Assembly (NCBI GenBank): GCA_963924555.1
Contig: OZ004592.1
Coordinates: forward strand, 2,046,001-2,110,000
Direction: 5' to 3'
From: Crambe crambe
Lineage: Eukaryota; Porifera; Demospongiae; Poecilosclerida; Crambeidae
DNA length: 64,000 nucleotides
Of this stretch, positions 57,203 to 64,000 are shown in pieces. Positions within the stretch are counted from its first letter, which is position 1, and every line of letters starts with the position of its first letter. The translations under genes were made by a program, and so were the position numbers. Below the pieces are notes generated by a model that was given only the letters and a program-made list of their open reading frames with translations, had not been told where the DNA came from and ran no database searches.

Positions 57203-60200
57203 GCTGGAGAAATTCCAAATGATCTAGCACCTAAAGAAGGTAGTTTAACTATAGCCACATGCAGCATTATGTTTGATAAGCTATCACTTATTTTTGTGTA
57301 CTTTAGTTTTCATTATTCCTGTGGAGATTGAGAAGCGAGGTTCTAAGGCCATGACGATTTACATAGAAACCTTGCAGAAAGGCAAACGCAGGATCCCTTA
57401 CTGCAATTTGCTGATTCTCGGGCAAGAGAGGACAGGCAAAACGAGTCTGTACCACCAGCTGGTCGGCAATCCCTTCCAGGAGGACCTGGATCCCACTCGA
57501 GGAATTGATAATAAGATAGTGGACACTGTAGTCGACACGAGGCAGTTAAGTATCGAGGAGTGGCAGGAGAAAGATGCTCCCGAGAGTGGTAATCGTTTCT
57601 CTGAGGAACTTGCAAGTTTACTGGAGGAAGTCTTGCCCCCTAATACAAAAAGTAAGGAAGAAGTGCAATTGAAAGAGGTTTCATGTAAATTGCTGAAACA
57701 AAGGATCCAAAGAATCGTATCAAAGATCAAAGAGTTAAAATTAATATCGGAGTCTGAGCAACCAGATGCTGCTAGACTTCCACCCTCCTGTAACTTCCGA
57801 AGTATTCCCCTGCATCCTTCAGAGTCACGTGCACCAACTCATGGATATTTTCCACAAGCATCCCCCCAGACTATGACTGCTCCTTCCCCATTACCCCTCA
57901 TTGATTCTCGTTTCTCTGCTCGCCGTCACATCAGGGGCGAACCTCTGCAACGACCTGAGGAGCCTCCTCCCAGCAGCAATAAACCAGCAACTGTGAAGAG
58001 TGAAAAGAGAGAAAAACCAAGAAAGCTTCCAATTGCTAGCAAACCTCCATCACTACCAGCCAGCCGAACACCTACCAGCCCTCTCGTGACTTCTCCTACT
58101 ACCCCGACATCACCTTCTCAACCTCGACCAACTCTAGGTCGCAAACAGAGTTTAAAACTCAATCAGTTATTAAAGAAGAGAGGTGACATGAAGTATAAGG
58201 ATCCTTCTCTGGTGCTAAATACTCTGGATTTTGCAGGACAGAAGGAATATCGACCGATGCACCACTGCTTCATCTCAAGACGAGGATTGTACCTTGTAGT
58301 CTTTAAAATCCCAGATATGATAAAATATATCAGAAGCAAAGCTGATAGTCCTGCTCTGAATCCATTCGAAGAGCTTCGTTATTGGCTCCACTCAATCCAC
58401 GCTCACATAATAAGCCCCACAGAGGACTCTGATGAGCAGAATCTGGAGAGGATCTTTCTGGTTGGCACACACAAAGAGAGTTGTGCTCGTGCTGATATAG
58501 ACAAGATTTTTGCGTTCTTCAGCGAGGACAATTCATCAAGATACATTAATCACATTCACAGGTCAACAAAATATTTTTTTGCTGTGGAGAATTCCATTGA
58601 TAAGAAATCCAGTGGTGATGAGTACCTTACTAAGAGTGGAACAAAAGAGCTACAAGATGATCTCAAGCAGACTGCCAATGACCTCCCTTTCCTGAACGAG
58701 GATCACCCTGTCATGTACCTCTATTTGGAAGATTGCATTGAGAACCTTCGCATTTCCAGCAGGCCTACACCTATCGTGGATCTAAGCAAGATGAGAGAAG
58801 TGGCCGAACAGTGTGGCCTTGGCAAGGAGAAGGAGCAAAATGTGGCATTCCAATTCTTCCATGATACTGGCAAGATTCTCTGGCTAAGTAAGTTATTATA
58901 AATGGTGTGTAATTATGTTGCAAATTGTCTCTTTTTTTCTTTTCTTTTTTTTTTTTCTTTCAGAAAATTTGCCACGTCTCTTTTTAGCCGAGAAGGATCG
59001 TAAGGAACTTGAGAACCTTGTAATCCTCCATCGACCGTGGATATTTGACGTCATGAAAGTCATTATGGAGCTGAGTAAGAGCAAGAGTAAGAGCAAGAAG
59101 TTGGCAAATACTCAGATTGATACCCTTAACACCAGAGGTGTGGCTGATCTCAACGTTCTCAAAGAGTGCTGGGAGGATTTCACCAATCAGAGCATCGAAA
59201 TACATCACATGTGCCTCATACTGCAAGCTTACTGTCTCATCTACCCCATATTTCTCACCGAGGAATATGCTATGATAAATTCTTCTACATCTGCTTCTCA
59301 TTCTCAAGAAAACTTGGATTCTTCGAATTGCGTAGAAAAGTATCTCATTCCTTGCAAGCTTCCTGAGCTATCAGAGGAAGTAGAGCAAAATCTTCGTCCT
59401 GATCTTCCCTGGTTCTCTATGTATTTTGACTTCAGTAGTTTTCTTCCTGCTGAGATCTACCATCGACTGGTCTGCTTGCTCCTTGCTTCTGAAACTGACT
59501 CCCAGGGTCCACGACGACCACCACTGACTAATGTCTTCACTAGCACCATGTGTGTCCTTTATAAGGTCAAAGATCTCCACTGGAAAGTCGAGTACAAGAG
59601 AAATTGCCACAAACTCATAATTTCTGTTGTGTAAGTTGAAATAGTATGAGGGTGTGAGGTATTCTTTTAGGAGTGAACTGAAGGACTTATAATGCCACAT
59701 AGAGTATACACTGTATTCCTTATACAGGTCTACAAGTGAGGAAAAGATTGAGCATATTGATGACATCCACAAAAATTATCTTGTCAAGATCTGTGATGAC
59801 AGCGATCTCCAAGGACTCAGTTACTATGGAGGACCGTTGGATGTCCAGTGTTGCACAGAGTGCTCGGCTGATCTTCATTATGTGAGCTATCACAATGGAA
59901 AAACAAAAATAGCCGAAAGAGATGGTGTCATCTGTGAATTGTGCATGAGAAAGACAAATATACATGAAGAACTGAAGAAGAAGGTAAGGTAGATGTACCG
60001 TTATCCATAGCTGCAGTAACTTATTATTGTTGGTATATTATGTATAGCTCATGATTGCTGCTGGAAAAGTTGAATCTGGTAAGTTTTCAGTGAGGCAAAT
60101 TACACCTCTCATGCACTGACTTTTTTGCAGCTTCTGGTCCTTCTATTAACAATATTCATCTTCAATTGATCCGATGGATTGACAGGGATGGTGCACATAA

Positions 60201-61077
60201 AAGTTTGCGTATTTATAGGGAGTTAGCTTCTTGCTGGAAGAACGTATCTAACTTAATTGGTCTTAGTGATGCTGATAAGAAGTCTATTCAAAATCCGGGT
60301 GCTGGGAAGGAAACGACAGACTGTATTCCAGAAGTGCTTGGAAAATGGATGGAGAATGCTTCTGGACTGCCTGCAAAGGAACGATACCCACTCAACTGGC
60401 AGGGAATGTGCAACTTATTGGAGGATTGTGAAAAATCGAGTCTTTGTACCCAGCTAAAGGAGGCACTTGCAGCTAAAGTCAGTACCCTGAAAGGAAACTA
60501 TCAAGGTAGCTGTGTATTCACATGACTGGGTTAGAATGCTACTGTGTTCTGCTGCTGCATAGGTGGAGCTTCTGAAGCAGCAACTACCTCTTCAACATCA
60601 TCTGCCTCTCCTATCATTCAGGGAAAATGTGCACCAGGTATGAGCAGCCATTAGATGTCTATACAGCTATATACTTCATATAATTTTTTTTTTTTCAGAG
60701 AATGAGTCTGCTACACCACCTAGAAGGGCCACATCATTGGGTATAGACTAGCTACACATGAGAGCCTAACATATGATATGTTGTTGCAGGTCCAAAAAAG
60801 ATGAATTGTGAAGATTTAGCAAGGTGGTTAGAAGAAGAGGGCATACACAAGGATGACATTGCACTGCTAAAAGGTGGATAGCTGATATGTCATTCTCTGT
60901 ACATAATTATATAGCTATTCTGTTTCTCTATTAGATGCAGGAATCAATGGTAGGGCATTCATGAAGCTTACAAGTGGGCAATCTCTCTTTGATAAATTAA
61001 AAGAGGGAACTCGAATGTTGATAGACGAGTTGCAGGAAGACCTTCCCAAAACCAGTCCTCACGGGATAATTAACTAG
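55052..61077 (+). CDS. ANK-Roc-COR-Death-SAM protein (ROCO copy C), intact
   Basis: Eighteen exons join in frame to about 1478 aa: 55052-55237, 55299-55412, 55494-55649, 55715-55813, 56312-56443, 56504-56620, 56686-56925, 56996-57097, 57203-57239, 57307-58887, 58964-59630, 59728-59983, 60048-60078, 60131-60505, 60563-60637, 60699-60740, 60790-60873, 60935-61077. About seven ankyrin-type repeats (1-380); Roc with P-loop GQERTGKTS, switch TRGIDN, a Pro/Ser/Lys-rich insert of about 205 aa, G3 LDFAGQKEYR, G4-like VGTHKE; COR; Cys module (CCTECS ... ICELCMRKT); Death domain (60131-60505); Ser/Thr linker; SAM-like domain (NCEDLARWLEEEGIHKDD). Likely a GTP-controlled scaffold in death or immune signalling. 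Exon 3 may begin at 55491 (tandem AG). Confidence 0.9.
55850..56185. mobile_element. MITE-like element with TACCGTA termini, copy 2
   Basis: Orthologous position to 37029-37376 in ROCO intron 4; the left end reads TACCGTATGGCCGGAAATAT. Differs by small indels from copy 1. Confidence 0.8.
57135..57200. repeat. (CT)n microsatellite at ROCO C exon 9 acceptor
   Basis: About 32 CT units ending in CTCAAG|GCTGGAG; equivalent to 38331-38416. Confidence 0.95.
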
Positions 61078-61676
61078 TTACTTGAATAATATTATGTGCA
61101 CAAGCTAAAAAATTGTGACAATCATGTGTTCCAGTGTGTACTGTACTAACAGGATTTGGGCTAGCTATGGTGAGGGTCCAGGATGTCTGGGTCTAGACAT
61201 AGACAGCTAACTAGATCATGTCTCAGCAATGTTCAAAACTATAGTAAATTTGGTTTCATATTGCTGGGGTGTCTTTTTTTTTCTTTTTTTTTTAAATGGT
61301 CAGCTGTAAGCAACAGGGAGGAGGGTACAAGAAGAAAAGCATGTCATTGTAAAAGGGATTTAGCTCAATCTGGCATGCATGGGTGTTAGGTTAAATTGTG
61401 AACATGAAAAAGTGATATCACAGATGGTATAGAGGCATTATATTACTTTTGTTGTCAGTATTTGAAGGGCCTCTGAAGGAGAAGTCACAAATGAGCTTGT
61501 ATTATATAATACTACGTGCAGTGACCTTTGAACTATTGGAAAATTTATTTACAATCAAAAATAATTATGTTGCAATCACAGGAGAAGAAAATAGTGATGA
61601 TGATGATGATTGAACCTGAATCAAATGATTGACTGATTAAATACACATGTATATCCTGGATGGATAGATAAGTTGA
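61078..61676. other. Intergenic, ROCO C to POP1
   Basis: Convergent 3' ends. Contains the duplicated flank (61300-61420) and a short GATGAT run at 61595. No gene seen. Confidence 0.55.
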
Positions 61677-64000
61677 TTAGCCAATTAAATTGAGCTTGAC
61701 AAAGTAATACTTGGATCGAGTCCCTCTGGCCAAGCACAGAAGGTTCGGAACGCCTGAAGAGTGACAGTTTAGAACAGTCTGTACAAGTCCACCAAACGTG
61801 ACGAAACCTAATCCACAACTGGTTGAAGAGGTGAGACGATAACCAGCCGAGGTGACACGACCGATTGTCAAGCGAGAAGGTCGCAGAGGGTGGAGTTGGA
61901 AGTCCTTGATCAGCATCTCGGGGTCAAAAGTACCTGAAATCAATGGCATGGCCTCATAACTAGTATTACTGCAATATGAGTCTGTACTAGAGGTGGTACC
62001 TGACCATGGAAAATTGGATTTTGTGATTCGAAAACAAAATACATAATTATATAGAGGGTCAATGTACCCCACAAAAATTTCCCACTTGATGATTACAGAG
62101 CATCTCTTCAAAAGCCAATGGCTTCTTCCTAACCTAGATTCGTACTCACCTTTCTTTCTTTTTTTGACCTCTTTCATTCCCTTTCTAGACAGAGATGATA
62201 TCCCACTGAACACCAACTTCTTTCCCACAAAGGTAAGTCCTCGCTGATTGATCTCTTCTTCAGGTCCAGAAAAGGAACGAGGGAAACTAGAACTCAGAAA
62301 GCATCGTAGGTCAGTTGGAGAAGGCAAAGAAAGGCTGTCTAAGCAGGATATAGTGCCAGACCTGACTACTTCAACTCGTACTGCCACCAAAGAAGTTAAA
62401 TGTTTCGAATCGATATCGTATTTCTGAATAGCAGATTGCAAAATGTCATTGGCCGTCAAAGACTTAAGTGAAGAAAACGGGTTCCGAGAAGGAAAGATGG
62501 AGGTGATCAACTGATTTAGAGAACTCAACACTTCCCGTGATCTCAATACATAAAACCTGTGGCTTGCTGAAATATCAGTAGACTCTGTGTTAATCATGGT
62601 TTCAAGAGAATCATCTGAACTAGAACTTGACTTGTGTTCGTATATCTCACCATTGACTTCCAGCTTGGATTTTTTATGGGGCACATCCACTTCAAACGAT
62701 TCTAATGGTCGTTTCTTGCCTCCCAAATCAAATCCAATTCGATGCCTCTTGGACCAGTAACGCACCAACTCCTCCCAAGGGAAGTGGAACGGGGCTGAAA
62801 CAAGAAGCTTGCCGTAATTCAGCCGTTTATCCGGAGGCTTCAGCATGTACTGTCTCTCCAACTCTTTCTTTTGCTCAGAATTGTATTGCTCGCCAGCATC
62901 TGTGTCTGGAAAATCGCAAGGAAAGTCAAGCACTTGAGACTCAAAGCCACACTTTTGCAGCTCTTCCATTCCACAGGCCCGTGCACCCCTGTAGATGAGG
63001 GAAACCCAGAAAGCCATGGCCCAGTTTTGGGGGAGAATGAGATCCCAACCAACACCCAGTGATCCATTGGTTGGCTGTGAAAGTTTGGAAGCTTTCAGGG
63101 TCTGCTGAATCAGCAGTACTGGAATACGTGGGGCAGAATCACCAAGATTGAGAACAGGTGATTTGATGAGTTTCTCTGATCGCTTGCGATTCAACAAATG
63201 GTCTGGAATTTTAGACTTGGACAGAGAGTCGCATAATGATACGTCCCACAGAGATGAAAAAGAAATTTCTACAGGAAGGTCATTGAGCATGCTAAACGAC
63301 AGGGACGTACCCACAGAACTTGAAGTGCCTGACCCTACAACTCCATTACTCTGATGATAATTGTTGACATCTCTTTCATCGTCATCTTGACTTGATGGAA
63401 CTTCTTCCTCCTCCTCCTCTTCTTCCTCTACACTCAAAGAATTGCTAAAAGCATGCACTCCTCGAGGTTTACGAGGGTAATGACTGGAAACCATGTCTGT
63501 TTTCTTCGAGGGCATGTAAAGACGAGGGTCCTGAACACAGAGACCTATTACAGCTCCCCTTGAGAAATGAGCAGGCCCAGGGGCAGATCTGATAGCTTGA
63601 TAATTTGCAGCCAAGGCATTGAAATGCACATCGAGTGCTGGCTCTAGCTCTCCTGACCACCACTTCACGGCTGGCGGCAGCGAGATCCCCTCATTAATCA
63701 TAAAAGAATCATCCTCACTATCGAAATCATAATCAGACGAGCTTGTTCGACAAATTTCTGAGTCACTCACATTCTCATGTTCCGTACCTGCCTCAGGTGG
63801 TATGTGACCATCGTTCCATGCAGGCTTAAGTGTCTCCATAAGAAGGGCATGAGAACGAGGACCAATCAGACGAAAACGAATGAGGTTACGTGAAGCTATA
63901 CTGACTCTGCTTTGTGAAGAAAATAGGTCATTTTCACTTGCCACTTCGTTTGTTTGGTTGTATAAGTCAATAGCATTCATTAGCTCCGAAAGAACCTGCT
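61677..64000 (-). CDS. POP1: POP1-like RNase P/MRP subunit, 3' part
   Basis: Two exons seen: 62150-64000 (continues beyond the right edge) and 61677-61933. The intron between them (61934-62149, donor AAG|GTGAGT, acceptor TTTCAG) happens to lack stops, so the frame reads through it. POP1 signatures: RIPVLLIQQ, GVGWDLILPQNWAMAFWVSL, IYRGARACGMEEL, FPCDFPDTDAGEQY, KPPDKRLNYGKLLVSAPFHF followed by PWEELVRYW, and the C-terminal strand series SRLTIGRVTSAGYRLTSS, CGLGFVTFGGLVQTVL. POP1 is the largest protein of RNase P and RNase MRP (tRNA 5' and rRNA processing). A poly-Glu stretch (VEEEEEEEEE) interrupts the middle. Confidence 0.93.
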   Translation of the reverse strand, partial: QVLSELMNAIDLYNQTNEVASENDLFSSQSRVSIASRNLIRFRLIGPRSHALLMETLKPAWNDGHIPPEAGTEHENVSDSEICRTSSSDYDFDSEDDSFMINEGISLPPAVKWWSGELEPALDVHFNALAANYQAIRSAPGPAHFSRGAVIGLCVQDPRLYMPSKKTDMVSSHYPRKPRGVHAFSNSLSVEEEEEEEEEVPSSQDDDERDVNNYHQSNGVVGSGTSSSVGTSLSFSMLNDLPVEISFSSLWDVSLCDSLSKSKIPDHLLNRKRSEKLIKSPVLNLGDSAPRIPVLLIQQTLKASKLSQPTNGSLGVGWDLILPQNWAMAFWVSLIYRGARACGMEELQKCGFESQVLDFPCDFPDTDAGEQYNSEQKKELERQYMLKPPDKRLNYGKLLVSAPFHFPWEELVRYWSKRHRIGFDLGGKKRPLESFEVDVPHKKSKLEVNGEIYEHKSSSSSDDSLETMINTESTDISASHRFYVLRSREVLSSLNQLITSIFPSRNPFSSLKSLTANDILQSAIQKYDIDSKHLTSLVAVRVEVVRSGTISCLDSLSLPSPTDLRCFLSSSFPRSFSGPEEEINQRGLTFVGKKLVFSGISSLSRKGMKEVKKRKKGEYESRLGRSHWLLKRCSVIIKWEIFVGYIDPLYNYVFCFRITKSNFPWSGTTSSTDSYCSNTSYEAMPLISGTFDPEMLIKDFQLHPLRPSRLTIGRVTSAGYRLTSSTSCGLGFVTFGGLVQTVLNCHSSGVPNLLCLARGTRSKYYFVKLNLIG

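Noticed and set aside
61934-62149. Continuous POP1 reading frame without an intron
   Set aside because: The stretch lacks POP1-like residues, is flanked by a strong donor and acceptor, and removing it joins GEYE-free sequence KKRKKG to TFDPEM in phase.

Overview
The window is animal nuclear DNA: AT-rich, gene-dense, with spliced genes, short introns (many of 45-300 bp), GT-AG boundaries, CT microsatellites and several head-to-head gene pairs. The gene set (TBC1D25, ABHD6, ATAD2, ACOT13, EB1 and POP1 homologues, plus multicopy ROCO, Death, DED and SAM genes) and the compactness suggest an early-branching metazoan, most likely a demosponge. The species is an inference. Exons were joined by hand from splice motifs and reading phase. 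Several gene models close exactly in frame, including a 21-exon phosphodiesterase, a 16-exon ATAD2 and an 18-exon ROCO gene.

Layout. 1-2786 (-): the 5' part of a coiled-coil gene. 3008-7721 (+): TBC1D25-like Rab GAP. 8081-11315 (-): ABHD6-like lipase. 11708-20149 (-): ATAD2-like AAA/bromodomain protein, head-to-head with ACOT13 (20478-21132 +). 21195-21707 (-): unrecognised ORF. 21910-26247 (+): GAF-GAF cyclic nucleotide phosphodiesterase. 26335-27618 (-): single-exon WASP-like actin regulator, head-to-head with EB1/MAPRE (27887-30649 +). 31009-33227 (+): thioredoxin-fold, peroxiredoxin-like gene with an in-frame TGA in the active site (W-U-P-Y-C) and a good SECIS candidate in its 3' UTR, so a probable new selenoprotein. 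A decayed copy of its last exon follows at about 33.9 kb.

34.4-61.4 kb is a duplicated innate-immunity/cell-death style cluster. A unit made of an acyl-protein thioesterase gene (LYPLA, -) head-to-head with an ankyrin-Roc-COR (ROCO) gene (+) occurs twice (34.6-41.8 and about 52.9-61.1 kb). A third, 5'-shortened ROCO gene (44.6-47.7 kb) and an orphan SAM-encoding 3' end (51.6-52.1 kb) lie between, with a single-exon tandem-DED gene (42.7-44.6 kb, -). The ROCO genes share their Roc-COR core but end in different death-fold modules: a Death domain, a second Death domain, and Death plus SAM. The first copy carries a premature stop; the last looks intact (about 1478 aa). Non-autonomous inverted-repeat elements and long GA/CT arrays are scattered through the cluster. 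The window closes with the POP1 homologue (61677-64000 -), which runs off the right edge.
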